Part shown: positions 13,646 to 26,191 of the stretch, in pieces
Layout of the letters: each line of letters begins with the position of its first letter
How positions within the stretch are numbered: position 1 is the first letter of the stretch
Origin: Numida meleagris
Lineage: Eukaryota > Chordata > Aves > Galliformes > Numididae
DNA: 64,000 nucleotides
Reading direction: 5' to 3'
NCBI RefSeq assembly: GCF_002078875.1
Contig: NC_034414.1
Span: 33,763,640 to 33,827,639, forward strand
The notes under the pieces: generated by a model
Told to the model about the DNA's origin: nothing
The model's database searches: none
The model's input: only the letters and a program-made list of their open reading frames with translations
Program-made: the position numbers and the translations under genes

Positions 13646-16335
13646 CATTTCAATTTCATTTTGTTTTCATTTTACTCTATAACACTGGGAAAGAGTTATC
13701 AACTCATAATTCATAAAGTACATTATCTGTCCAGCTACAATCTCTAGCATTTATAACTTGGGACAATTACAATTATTAACAAATGTTGCACTGTTAAATG
13801 TTAGATGTTGCAAATGTTAAACACTGTAAAACTCTAAGAAAAGGAGTTAATGTATAAAAAAATATGGTAAGTAGAAACAACATTTTACATTTTACAAGAT
13901 AAAGAGTTATAAGGCAATGAAACTGAAGTGGTCTGATCAGAAAAAGAACTTAGTCAAATGACTCTGGAAGCCAGTTTTTAAAATAAATAAAAGTTAAGAG
14001 CCTAGATATGACTCTGTTACCTGTAAAGGAGAACAAGCATTTGAAGGTTTTACAAAGTTTAGATGCACATAATCTAGAATTTTATAGGGCATGCAATTTG
14101 GTACCCAAATTACTAGCCTTGAAAATAAAGAACAAGTTATCCCCAGTAACCAAAAATAAATGAAAAGAAAGTGTCTGGAAAGAAAACTTAGATCAGCTTT
14201 AAACTAAATTATTCCATTTCCAAGCAGAGCATATATATATAAGATGAGCACAGTTACAACAAGACACTCTAAGAACTGGGCACAGGAAAACTAGATGTGT
14301 GGGTCAGCACAAGAAACAAAATAAAACACAAAACTGATCAAATCCATGTGCAAGATAACTTATATCAAGAAAATGAAGAATTTTAGGAAGCAAATGTCTG
14401 GCATACAGACTAAAATGAGATGATGACAGGCAATCTACCAAATAATCTAAGATGAGCTATTTGAAGACAAATGGATAACAGTTTCTTGCATTCCATCATG
14501 ACTACAAAGCCTTACACCAATTAAATAATTGAAATGAATGAAAATAAGTTGTGTATGTGTGGTTCAGAAAGTAGAACTGGGAGAGAAAGAGGGCAAGAAA
14601 CAGTGGAGTCGTACAGTTTTAATAGGAGGAAATCACTAACTAATAGAATAACAGCTGAAATGAATGAGCTTTGAAGAAGAGGAAAAGACGACGAAGTCAA
14701 TATTGCCATACAGTAGGCACTCAAGAGTATTTGGGACTGCTTCCTACAAAACGCATTAAAAATGCTGAAGAATACAGTCATTGTTTGCCAAATAATATAA
14801 ATATATATATTTTGAGATTGCAAATAAAATAAATAAATGCAGCAACATCTTCCATTTGACATCACATGTACGGATAGGCAAATAGAATTCATTACACAGT
14901 CATAGTTTTTTCATGCTCATCTTAATTTCTGAATCATCTACATGACAACTATCTGAAGAAGAAAACAGCAGGATAAAACCATCCCTTAAGTAAAGGTTAT
15001 TCTTCAAACTATGTAAGCATTTTTCTAAATCTGTGATGGTAATCTAGTCTTAATGTTTCATACTTTGGTACTTTTACAGAATTACATTGCTATTATACTT
15101 GAAAATACATGCTTTGATACACACTGCTGACCTTAAATGATCTTTTTTGTTAAAAAAAAAAAAACAAAAAAACTTTCAGGCTCCAATCAGACATTATAGA
15201 AGAAGAAAAAAATACTTTCCTTTAAGCTATAAACAAATTTTGACAAGCAGTCGTAATTTAGATAAAGTTACAAAGCTCACGCAAAACAAAAGAGAAAAAA
15301 AAATGTTGTCATATAAAGTTAAGTAAAATCGATGGAATAACTGACTAGCCTTTTTTCTTTCCTATTTTCACATAGACATAATTTTTCTATTCCCCTCTAA
15401 TCAAGCGGTTTGTTTGATACTTATATTGTAGCTGAGACTTACTTTTCTTAGGGGAATTTCAAGTCAACCAGTGAAACATTGTTTTAAAAAATAACCAACC
15501 CAAAACTTACTAGAAAAGGGAAATAAAAATATTACCCAATCCACAATCCCTCACAAAACAGTATGATAAAATAAGTAGTACTACAAATTCTCACACTAAC
15601 CATGACGTGCACTGCTAACAGTAATGAAAGCCTATTTTATCTGCTGATTTTATTTTAATGTGGTTGTTGATATGAACAGAAGTGGCATAAAATGAAGAAA
15701 TTAGACTTTAAACTTTGAAAAACAATATATGAATGATGTAATATTAGAAGGAATTTCTCACAATAATCCTGTGCTGAATTAGAGCAACTTTCCACCGATA
15801 TGCCATTTCCTTCCTGTGCCACTCCATACTCCCTGAAAATATATAAAACGGAATGTATTTTACAGTAGATGGAGTCATCTGTTCAATTACTTTCTAGGCT
15901 TTAAGATTCCTTAAGAACATACCCTGAAAAATCCAATGGATGTCCTGGAACAATTTTTTGCAGGTGGCTCTGCAGTGAAATACCTTTCAGATACATCACA
16001 GTTAAGAACCATCCTCAAACTAGGAAATACCTTTTTAAAATGGGTTATCACTGATTTCAGAAAGTTGTTGTTCAAGTAAAGCCCTAGGAAAAGGCTAGTA
16101 TAGAGAGCGTCTGCTTATTACTGGACAGTATTCCAGGAAGCAACCTGCAAGAAACTCCGAAGTATCTTCTCCTTACTCATATAAAAAAAAAAATTATAAT
16201 TTTTTCCACAAAACATCGAGGAATGACTGACAGAGGATGCACTTTGAAAATAAAACTAAGGCCCAAATTCAACATTTTAGTATTTTTGTGTACCAATCTG
16301 GACTACAGAGACTTTAAGTATCAGTACCTTTACAG
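13646..16335. other. AT-rich non-coding sequence
   Basis: No gene recognised. A 123-codon stop-free frame lies on the minus strand at 14521-14892. Its predicted product is low in complexity (I, L, S, F, Y rich) and overlaps a (TA)n run near 14798-14811, so I read it as chance. An A-run with C interruptions is at about 15153-15172. Confidence 0.55.
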
Positions 16336-16415
16336 GATGGGAATTACAGCTGCCTGCCGCACTCTCCTTCCCAGCAGTATCAGCCAAAGCTCACATTTCC
16401 AGTCTGTGATATCTG
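16336..16415 (+). CDS. Candidate coding exon, unidentified
   Basis: This is an 80-base segment with higher GC than its surroundings, preceded by CAGTACCTTTACAG and followed by ATATCTG|GTAAAA, both acceptable splice sites. Frame 0 is open throughout and gives a mixed-composition peptide that includes DGNYSCLPHSPSQQYQP, ending with two bases over. Local GC and residue use are more protein-like than other stop-free stretches nearby. I do not recognise the protein, and no partner exon with matching phase was found close by. It could also be a conserved non-coding element or chance. Confidence 0.25.
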
Positions 16416-19400
16416 GTAAAAAATTGAATGGAAGGCCATGTCACTGCTCTGAAGATTTCTGAAACTGAAGTGTCTGTTGTTTTTTTTTCTTTTGCCTGTG
16501 TAATGACTACAAGATCTCATACACTGTCTCTTCACTAACAAGCATATCAGTTTTGAACTAGTTCTCCACGTTGTAAAAAAGCTTCTTTTTAGAATGTATG
16601 GACTAATGTCTTCTGCAGCACATTTTGAAAACTAGTCAGTATCAGAGAAACTCTAATGTGGTACTCAGTTCTCGAAAATAAAAAAGCTACCTTTTTTTGA
16701 TCTGTATACCTACAAAACCCTTTATGAAGAGAAACTGAGAGTCAAACTTCCACTGGATTTGTACTACATGACCACCACTAAAGGCCTTTGGTTTACTAAT
16801 CTTACTAACTGCTCATCTACTATAAAAGTGAGGTAGAGGATTAATGTATTAGAGGAAATGAAGAGAAATAAAAACAATAGTTCAGAGAGCTGCCATGGAA
16901 AGACTTAAAGGTAAAATTAGATTTCTCAATGGAAAACAATCCCTTCAAAGTGGAAGTCCTAAGAAGTATCCCTTCCAAAACTTGGAAACAAATTACTGCA
17001 CCTTTTAGAATAGTATCTGCAATGTTGAATCTTCTGTTATAATTGAAAACTACATTTATCCTAAAGAAAAATTATATTCATAAAGCTTTAACTGCTTTTT
17101 TTGAAACCTTTGATTTGGCAGCAGGGCTTTTGATTTCAGTTTCTTTATTTTATTATACAGGAACAGAACAAAATAATTCTTACAGAATTTTGCAGTAAGT
17201 AAATTACTGAGTTTTGTTGTTTGGAAGTTAAGCTTTTTGTTTAATGGAGGGAAAGCTGTGTGTACTAACGATTATTATATTAACAAACAAATATCTAAGG
17301 GGAACAATATATGAGCTAGAGAATATTAACATCAAGAATTTTCTTCCTACTACCACTTATAACTCAACCAGATATGAATAAAAGCACGGGCTGGATTTTA
17401 CAGTTCACTTATCTGAATAATCTCCCTGAAGACAATACAAGATGAGCTATACAGCACAAATTAAAAACAGAGTCACAATTTTTTTTTTGCACACATTTAT
17501 TTGTATATTTGTCCACTGTGTAAATCTTGTCAAAAATAAAATTAGTAGCTTTATCAGATGTATCTACAAATTTCTACATTTTGAAAGACATGGCAACTGC
17601 CCAAGTATTGAATTTATATGAAGATGTTACTGCTCTAACAGCAATATAAATTGAGCTAGACAGCAGGGCAGAAAAATATTCAGAAAGCTCAATAATTCTT
17701 ACATCAAGAAAACTGATAAAAAGGAAGCAGTTTTATTTATTTTCAGCAACTGCTTTTGGACAGTTCCATTTCTGAGAGCAAAGACAAAAACCTTCTCAGA
17801 AGTTTCCAATAAAATGTAAATTTTCTTCTTCGGTAAATTAGTCCATATAAAAGAATTTAAGTCAGGTACAAGCACATGAATGTATGTGTTTATTAGTTCT
17901 ACAAATTCAGTAAATCAGTTGAAATTTTATTTTCCTATTTTTGTTGTGGGAAAGGTCTGTTCTTTTGTTATTGTGCCCATGAGATCCACAGTTGGCTTCA
18001 CCTTTTACATTAGTTTAGGTTCTATAAACCCACTGAATATATGCAATATTCAAGTTTAATGCAGGAAACCTTAAATTTAGATTCTTTTCTTAAGAATGTT
18101 TTAAAAGTATTTCTTAATCTTCTCATGCAGATTTACCTTCCATTTAAAACAAGCTAATGTCTTGGTTTAATATTGTCTGGTTTTGTATTTTGGCACTGCA
18201 GGGCTCTGCTCCAAATGCCACAAACATCATAATTTAAACATGTATCAAGAAGTTCAAACCCCTAATTTAAGTGTTTATTGTGAAGCTTGATTATAGTTCG
18301 TAATGGTAGATTGACTACCTAGTGTCAATTATTAATTAAATGCACATATCAAAGAACTATGTTAAAATGGTTTCTTATAATAATAAATCTAATTTTCTGA
18401 AAATAACGAAGTATTTAGAGTTAAACCTATTTCAGATCCCCTTCAGTACGGTTATTCTGAAGAAATCTGATGGCAAAAGAACTCAGGAAAGGAAACAGTA
18501 TATGTCTGGGTTTGCAACATTTTTATCACATTTGTTCAATATTAAAAGGGATACATCTTGAAGAGAAAGTACACAGATCTTTCAGTAAACCAAATAAACA
18601 TTTAGAAGAAGAATAGAAATGACATACTACAGCTTATTAGAGAGGAATTAAGACATTTGGATATGCTTGTAATTATTTCCAATAAAATTAATTGGAAATT
18701 AATCTACCAGACAGGATGTCCTTTACCAGTTACGTATCCTGCAACCTTATCATACTTCTAGAGTATGAGATACTTTGTATTATGTCATGGCACAGATATG
18801 AAACCTAAGATATTTAAAATAATGGAATTGACTTCATTTTTCTATAAAAAGCATTGCTTTCAAGAAGTAAACAGTTCATTATTTTTGTAACCGGCATCAG
18901 GTATTTGAAAACAGATGACTGAACATCACTTCAGTAATATTTATCTAAAATGAAGAAAAATATTTGAGGAGTAGCAAAGATGAATAGTCTTCTCATTATG
19001 TCACTCCTAAATTTTTCAGTTTAAGGAAGACTTTGGAGTTGTTTCAACTCCAGCATGTAGTATTTAGGAAAAAAGTAAGCATGCTTAGAGAAGTTCTACC
19101 TCTATATAAAAGGTCAATATTTACACTGATGATATTAATTTAATGGTTTTTCATTTGTCTTAAACTTTGAAATTCACAATAGTAATCCAGTACACCTGGA
19201 AAAAAAAAACTAAGAAGACAGAAAAACATATTGTCCATAACAAAAAGAAGTAGTACCATATCAAGAGCTTGAAAACAAGAAACAGAAGGCAGTGTAACAA
19301 AACTACACTGCTTTTTTTTTTTAAATGCTAATACTCACAACCACAAAGTGACTGTTAATTAACTGATCAAAATAGAATTGGCAGCATATACTGCTGAAGT

Positions 19401-20199
19401 TACAGTTCTGAAATCACATTTCATATTTCAGCTGTTATTTAACTAAATTAATGATTTTACAATCAAAGTAATTCCTCAGAGATAGACAGCTTTACTGGAA
19501 TTTATTAAAGAATAGAATGCAAATATTCACAGCCATGCAACAGTGGTAACTCAAGTGCATCAATTTGAATTTTTTTTTTTTAAGTACAATTCAGTACAAA
19601 AGACAGGTATATTTTATATTGACTTTCTTCCCAATTTAGCTTTTTTACTTTATTAACAAGAAAGGATAGTAATGCAGTATTTCCAGCTTAACTACTAAAA
19701 CTGAAACAAAAATTGCTTAATTACTAAATTAAATAATCCAAATAGCACAATTAACTATGGCTAAATTATACAGTTTAGTTAACAGCTTTTAATGGCCTTG
19801 GCTAAGTCAGAACCTGATAAGAGATAAGAAGAAACCATCTACAACTAATATGACAAAAAGTCTGGTAAGCCTCACTGGTTGGTGGATGCCAGGAAGAGTT
19901 TGTAGTTTGAGACTGCAATGTCCTTTTTTTGATATAAGGGTAACATGTAAAATTACTACAAACTCACTAGCTTTCATTAAACACTAAGAAAGCATATTTC
20001 TCAATTTACCTTACCCCATGCAAAGTGACCACTGGATTTTTTCAAACATATTCAAGTAAGCCAAAAAACAGATTCATTTCCAGAACACTTTTAAATGGCC
20101 CCAGTGCATAAGGTAAAGTATAGCAAAAAATGCAATTAACAAAAATATGTAAGAATTATAAGCATATAAACACTGCTAATCTAAAATTAAAAATATTAC
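16416..20199. other. AT-rich non-coding sequence
   Basis: No gene or named repeat. T runs at about 17480 and 19570, an A run at about 19200, and scattered short frames only. Confidence 0.6.
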
Positions 20200-20685
20200 A
20201 CAATCACAGAATGTGAGGGATTAGAAGGAACCTCAAAAGATCATCTAGTCCAATTCCCCTTCTGGACCAGAAACACCCAGATTAGGTCGCACAGGAATGT
20301 GTCCTCCAGGCGGGTTTTGAATGTCTCCAGAGAAGGAGACCCCACAGCTTCTCTGGGTAGCCTGTTCCAGAGTTCTGTTAAGGTTAACGTGAAGACGTTT
20401 TTTCTCATATTTATGTGGAACCTCCTATGTTCCAGCTTGCACCCACTGCCCCTTGTCCTATCACTGGATGTCACTTCTCAGTCAGAAGTGACATCCAATG
20501 AGCCGGGCTCCATCCTCCTGATACTCACCCTTTACATTTTTATAAACATTAACGAGATCACCCCTCAGTCTCCACCAAGCTAAACAGACCCAGTTCCCTC
20601 AGCCTTTCCACATAACGGAGATGCTCCACTCCATTAATCACTGTTATGGCTCTGCTCTGGACTCTATCAATATGCTGTTCAACCA
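20200..20685 (-). mobile_element. CR1 LINE 3' region, minus strand
   Basis: Reverse-oriented CR1. Reading the minus strand, the copy ends at about 20200 with the 'AGATGATCTTTTGAGGTTCC' tail and TTCTGTGATTG. Upstream on that strand it encodes the reverse transcriptase C-terminal segment. Codons for [21 protein letters not shown] are readable at about 20300-20400. The frame is broken at an inserted perfect hairpin (20466-20496). The 5' part is truncated near 20685. Confidence 0.9.
20466..20496. repeat. Perfect 13-bp inverted repeat inside CR1
   Basis: Arms at 20466-20478 and 20484-20496 are exact reverse complements (GGATGTCACTTCT and AGAAGTGACATCC), separated by 5 bases (CAGTC). Other CR1 copies have a single short 'CACTGG..TCACTGAGAAGAGCC' stretch at this point, so one arm looks like a local inverted copy of the other. 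Confidence 0.85.
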
Positions 20686-21073
20686 AAATTTAAACTGTGT
20701 CGGTATCAGATTTTAGGGTTATATATTGCTTAACATAGGATAACTTAGGCTTTATGTATTTTTATTTACAACCTTTTTGAAAATATATCATACTTAAAAC
20801 AGAAGGCTTGCACTTCTATTATAGTCTATTAAGCACAGGAAATAAGGAGAAACTGTCAACCTCTGATCCCTATAAACAAGTTAAATATTCTATTATACCG
20901 CAAACTTGGACCATCACTAGTCTATCATTAGTAGGTAAGTGATCTGGTGAAAAAATCTTGTTGCAATTCAGGTTGAAATAGATCATACTACTAACACCTT
21001 GCAAATTTAATTATATACCATTCAATATGTTATCTAAAATACACTGTCTAAACTGAAAAGCAGTTTTTCACCA
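20686..21073. other. AT-rich spacer between two CR1 copies
   Basis: Nothing recognised in this stretch between the minus-strand CR1 and the plus-strand CR1. Confidence 0.6.
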
Positions 21074-21369
21074 GAAGGCTGTGCTGCCATTCAGCAAGGC
21101 CTCGAAATACTGGAGAGCTGGGCAGCAACAAACTAGATGAGGTTTAGCAAAAGCAAGTGTAGAGTCTTGCACCTGGGAAGGAAGAACCACAAGTATCAGT
21201 ACAGGCTGGGACATGACCTGCTGGAGAGGAGCTCTACAGAGAAGGACCTGGGTGTCCTGGTGGATGACAGGTTGGCCATGAGTCAGTAGTGTGCCCTGAT
21301 GGCCAAAAAGGCCACCAGGATGGGATCTTGAGGTGCATTAAAAGGAGCGTGGCTAGCAGCTGAAGGGAG

Positions 21370-21690
21370 GTGATCCTCCCCCTCTACTCTGACCTGGTCA
21401 GGCCTCCCCTGAAGTACTGTATTCAGTTCTGGGCTCCTTGGTACAAAAAAGACAGGGATCTCCTTGAGAGAGTCCAGCAGAGGGCCACGAATATGATAAA
21501 GGGCCTGCAGCACCTCTCTTATGAGGAAAGGCTGGGTGACCTCGGTCTGTTCAGCCTTGAGAAAAGAAGACTCACAGGGGATCTGATTAAAATTTATAAA
21601 TATCTTAAGTGTGGGAGTCAAAGGGACACAGCCAATGTCTTTTCAGACGTCTGTGGGGACAGGACAAGGGGAAATGGCAATAAAGCATAG
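21370..21690 (+). pseudogene. CR1 reverse transcriptase C-terminal remnant
   Basis: This 106-codon remnant of CR1 ORF2 lies downstream of the reverse transcriptase active site. It contains the conserved block [14 protein letters not shown] and the [19 protein letters not shown] segment typical of CR1 C-termini. A frameshift near 21610-21690 moves the remaining homology (frame of 21611-21982) into another frame, which continues into the inserted LTR and stops there. Endonuclease and catalytic motifs are absent, so no activity is expected. The first methionine is internal and is not a real start. Confidence 0.85.
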
Positions 21691-21884
21691 AAAGTTCTGC
21701 ACTAATATTCAAAGGAACTTCTTCACAGTGAGGGTGAAGGAGCACTGGAACAGGCTGCCCAGGGAGGTTGTGGATTCTCCTCTGGAAATATTCAAGACAC
21801 GCCTGGATGCCTACCTGTGCAACCTGCTGTATGGAGCCTGCTTTGCCAGAGGACTGGACTCAGTGATCTCTAGAAGTTCCCTCC

Positions 21885-22389
21885 TGTCAACGGTTTACGG
21901 GCGTTCGGCCCGGTTCCGTGACGAATGGGGCGGGGGACCCATGGACCCATGCCCCAGGAAAGGGAAAAGGGAAAAAGGGTAGGGAGATGGGCCTGAGAAC
22001 AAAACAGCGACAACAATCTGAGGAGAAACAAACTAATTTACTAAATAAGATATCGGAATGCAAAACAACACACTATAATAGAATTACATTTTAAGCTGAT
22101 AAATCCAATACAGCAAGAGAGAATGCCCAAAAAATCATGGTAGGCCTTACTCTAATACCGATGATAAGACGTCTGGGGAGCGAGATGCTGCCGGGACAAG
22201 AGACAGGCGGAAAGAAAACAAGGTCTTGTGATCTGTGAGTTTTTATCTTTCCCTCTGACCGGAAATGGTAACAGAGGAGCAAAGTCCCCTGGGGAATGTA
22301 GTAGTCCTTCTCTTCTGAGAGCCAGGTGCATACACTACGTGATGTTATGATGTGGAATACCAATAACTGAAAATCATAAAACCATGACA
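21885..22389 (-). mobile_element. Solo LTR, ERVL-like family, copy 1
   Basis: A 505-bp LTR with terminal inverted repeat TGTCA...TGACA, flanked by a perfect 5-bp target duplication CCTCC (21880-21884 and 22390-22394). The host CR1 sequence is continuous if the LTR and one CCTCC are removed, so both ends are certain. Transcription would run on the minus strand: a TATA-like ATAAAAACTC (plus-strand 22240-22246) and a possible AGTAAA poly(A) signal (22037-22042) lie in the right order. A CpG-rich block near 21890-21935 is well kept, suggesting limited age. The 5-bp duplication fits ERVL-type (class III) elements. The family name is inference. No internal viral sequence is present. Confidence 0.92.
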
Positions 22390-22432
22390 CCTCCAACCCC
22401 TACAATTCTGTGATTCTGCGCCTCTATGATTT

Positions 22433-25400
22433 TAATTGGTATATCTTGATTTTAGATAACTTTGCAATTACCAAAACTTGGTATACAAAACCCACATCCA
22501 ACATCTCGTAAGCTAAAGCACCAGATAACCATTTGCTTATTTTAGACTGATCACTCAACATAGGCACTACTAACTAGATTCAAGGATATTGTTAAAGTAG
22601 ACTGGGGAAAATCAGAACACCTTTAAACATTAATACCTATCAGGAAAAGCATGGCATTCTTCCTGTGTAAACACTAAAAAGCACAAGTAATGTAAAAGAA
22701 TGAATCATAGATGAGCTGCTAATTGTATCTACCAATGACAATTATGATCTTGTTCAGAAGTTATTAAAGGAAACTAGAAGTGACAATTAAATACTATATT
22801 ACAACCCTCTGAAGGACAACCTTGTCAACATGAGCTAATTCGGGAAGTAAAAACATCGCTGTTTGAGTCTTTTCATTTATAATCAGCAACGCCTGATTTT
22901 AATATTCTACGAAAAAATAAATCTGTAAAACAGATTTATTCAACATTGAACTAATTTATGAGGAAATTATAATACTAGATTTTAACCATATGAGTTTTTG
23001 AAGGCACAGATATTTTATTGGTTGACATGCTTCTTGTGCGTAAAAGACAGGGGTGCTTCAAGGTATCATTAGTCAGAATGCTAGAAAGTCTTACAATCAA
23101 AACTGGTATTTTGCTTATGTTAAGTTCTGTTCTTCATGCAAATTGAAATTGTACATAAAACTTTTCCTCCGTGAACTATGTAGTGTATAACATAGAGGCA
23201 CCATTAGAAACGTGAACATATACTGCGAAGCAGCTTTTATCAGGCTTACTGATGCACAGGAAAACAAAGTTCATATGACATTAGGTTTGAAATAATTATT
23301 TCTCAGACTGTTCTGGAGACACTCATTAACCAGTTGACAAAAATTTGGCTAAAAACTACATTACCTAGCTATCCAGTATTTCTACACATCTACAGTCTTT
23401 CATCCTGCAAAATATAAACAAAAGTATTTCCAGAACAACAAGACAGAATTGTAAGCTCTCAAGATAACAAGGTTTAATTAGATGAAACATATTCTCTGCT
23501 CTAAAAAAAAAAAACAAACATCTATTTTTGTAAATTGAATGTAAAATTGCATTTCAAGTGATAAATCTATGGGCTGAAAAAGACACAAACATTTACTCAG
23601 GAGCAAATGAGATTCCATCTCTGAGTTCACATCACGCACTATATGGATTACTCAAAAAAACCCATCATATTTGATCACAACAATTCTCTAAATCTAGGCA
23701 GAAGCCCGTTGTTTAACCACTAGAAAATGCAATTTTTCACGAATGCAAGCATGCTACCCTGATGAGACAACTCCCTACACTGACTTTACACCACATGTAG
23801 AGTCAAATTCAAGCTTATTGGCCTAGCATGAAGTGCTTCAGAGATAATTTTAAGATACTTATCTCTCAGTAGTATTTAGCAGTATTATTTCCAACAAGTA
23901 GCTGACTAAGTATGGGAAATAAAATGAAGTCCTACTAAAAAAAACAGATTTCACTCACTACATATCAAAGATTCAGTATTAAAATAAAACAGACTAGACA
24001 CAGGACAACTGTTTTCATATAGTTGTATTCTGATGGAAAGAAACAGATGAAAGCTTAAGTATTCAGGTTTGTTTTTCTTCCTAGAATTGAGCAAAAGGCA
24101 CACAGTAACTCCACAGAGAAGAACTGCAAGGTTGATAACCAAATCAGCTGGCTATAAACAAAAGGCAAACAGTACAAGTCACAAAACTTTAGTGTTTATT
24201 TGTGCAAGACAGCTCATTTTTTTTTTTAAGACGAACCTCAAATTCTCAAATTACACCAAGAAATAGGTACATATTGAGTCTCATATTCATAAAGCATTAG
24301 TTAACTGCAGCAAGATCCAAGGAAAACAACAAAAATCACAGAGTAGAAGTATTCTAAACAGTACTGGAAGATTCCTGTGGAGTGGAACAAGTGCGATCTA
24401 ATAGTTTAGCCTAGATAATAATAGGCCTGCAATTTTAAAATCAAGACTCAAAAATTCTACCTAGCCGTGTTCCATTGCCCTGTCTCAACAGCCAGCATCA
24501 TTTCTTTGCTACACTGCTGTGTAACAGAAGAAGGTTATTCCAACCAACATCTTATTCATTTCTGTAAATACCACTGCAAACACTGAGGCAATTTAACTCA
24601 AAATGCATGATAACTCAACCACCTAAAGCAGGTATTTTCCCTAAAGGCCAAAAATGTAGAAGCATGAAAAAAAGATCTGCGTAGATAAAAATGCAAACAT
24701 GCAAATTATCAGTTAACTTTCCCCAAAATGAGAAATAATGTGTTTTCTTACTAGACCTTTATTACTTTTCACTACAGCAGTTAACAACAGAGCTTTCAAA
24801 CAGTATACCATTAGTATACTGCTATCAAGTCTAAATGAATACTCAGTAACTATCACTGGCCAAGGCCAAGTGACATGTAAATTCAACATTCTAAAGATTT
24901 AATACACCAAAGCAGGATGAGTAAGTCAGAGAAGGTAAGACACTTTCAGACCTCTGTATCTACTCCAAAGTACTTAATTAGTACTCAAGCATAAATCCAT
25001 TCAGCATTTGCAGTGTAACATATGGAAATACTGCCACAGTGAAGTTTAACTTTGTTCTGAAACATAATTTAAAAATGGATCCATTACTAAGAAATAGATG
25101 TCATTTTGGTGCCGTAAGTTTTTATCAATTATAGTTACAGAAATCTAAAATTTATATTCAACAGATTCTGGAGTTAAACTTTTGAGTTTCAGGGATTTAA
25201 TTTCTCAGAAGAATTGTTCACCTTTGATTCACTGGTCTCCTCTGCTGGAGCTAACCAAATGAGCATCATTTTTAAATTACATAATAAAAAGAAAAGAGAT
25301 AACTCTAAGTGTAAAAGTATCAAAAATTACAGACAAAGGAGACTTTCTGTAAGCACATTTTTCTGTGGTTATTACCTGCTGATCACATGAACACAGGGGA

Positions 25401-26191
25401 GTGGTCAACCACAGTTACAGTACTGTTACAGAATCTGCATGTGTTGAAAAGCACATCTTCCTTAACAGCTTGAAGATGTCAGAATTAAAGAGCATTTGAA
25501 GACTCAGACTTGGTTGGAAAGTACTCTGACCTTTCCACCAAGCAAAACAGAATAGAGAATTAGATCTATATACCAATACTGTATCACTAAAAGTCAGGAC
25601 TCCAAGAAGAAACTAAGCCACTAGCCTTCTGTATGTCATAAAAGTAATGAATTAATGTACCTGCTTATCTCCCTATGGAAAACTGCCTTTTTTTGATCCC
25701 CAGGAAGCTCTGATATCAACAGAGAATTTAAACATATAAAATAGAAAGATGCAGAAATATAAATGTAACAGAAACATGAGAGATGCTGTAATAATAGAAA
25801 CATACACATATTAAACACTACAGACCAATTATTGCCATTAATTCTTGTTATCTTACAAACTTCAGCTCAATTTCATAACTCCAAATCTCTCTCATCAACT
25901 CCTCAGGTCAAGAAGGGACTTGAAATACTTTAATCTCATATGTGCTGCTAAATTTGGCAAGTTCTTAGATGAAATTAAAGAATCTACATAGAAAATACAG
26001 ACCGGTTTGGAAAGACATGTAGACAAGCAGAAGTGGATGGGAGAGGCATAGAAAAGAGGGCTGCTGTACACAGTCACCAGTATCTTCTTCCTTTCCCTTG
26101 AGAGATATTCAGTAATTATATTGCAAAGGTTGACTATAGCAGTTCTGCTGCATCTGAGACCTTGAGCACCTAGGCTGGGATGAAGTGTCGA
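22433..26191. other. AT-rich non-coding sequence
   Basis: No gene or named repeat seen. A run near 23502-23514, T run near 24217-24228, short frames only. Confidence 0.6.

Larger units (their letters stand above)
21074..22432 (+). mobile_element. CR1 LINE 3' region split by a solo LTR
   Basis: CR1 sequence runs from about 21074 to 21884 and resumes at 22390-22432 after a 505-bp LTR. The coding part is the C-terminal reverse transcriptase region. Blocks such as [23 protein letters not shown] and [15 protein letters not shown] are readable from 21370, and HWNRLPREVV follows near 21745 in another frame. The element is therefore frameshifted and dead. Joining the two halves across one copy of CCTCC restores the usual CR1 3' end (GTTCCCTCCAACCCC then ATTCTGTGATTCTG). 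Confidence 0.93.

Noticed and set aside
14521..14892. 123-codon open frame on the minus strand
   Set aside because: Low-complexity I/L/S/F/Y-rich product overlapping a TA repeat, with no splice sites or domain. A chance frame fits.
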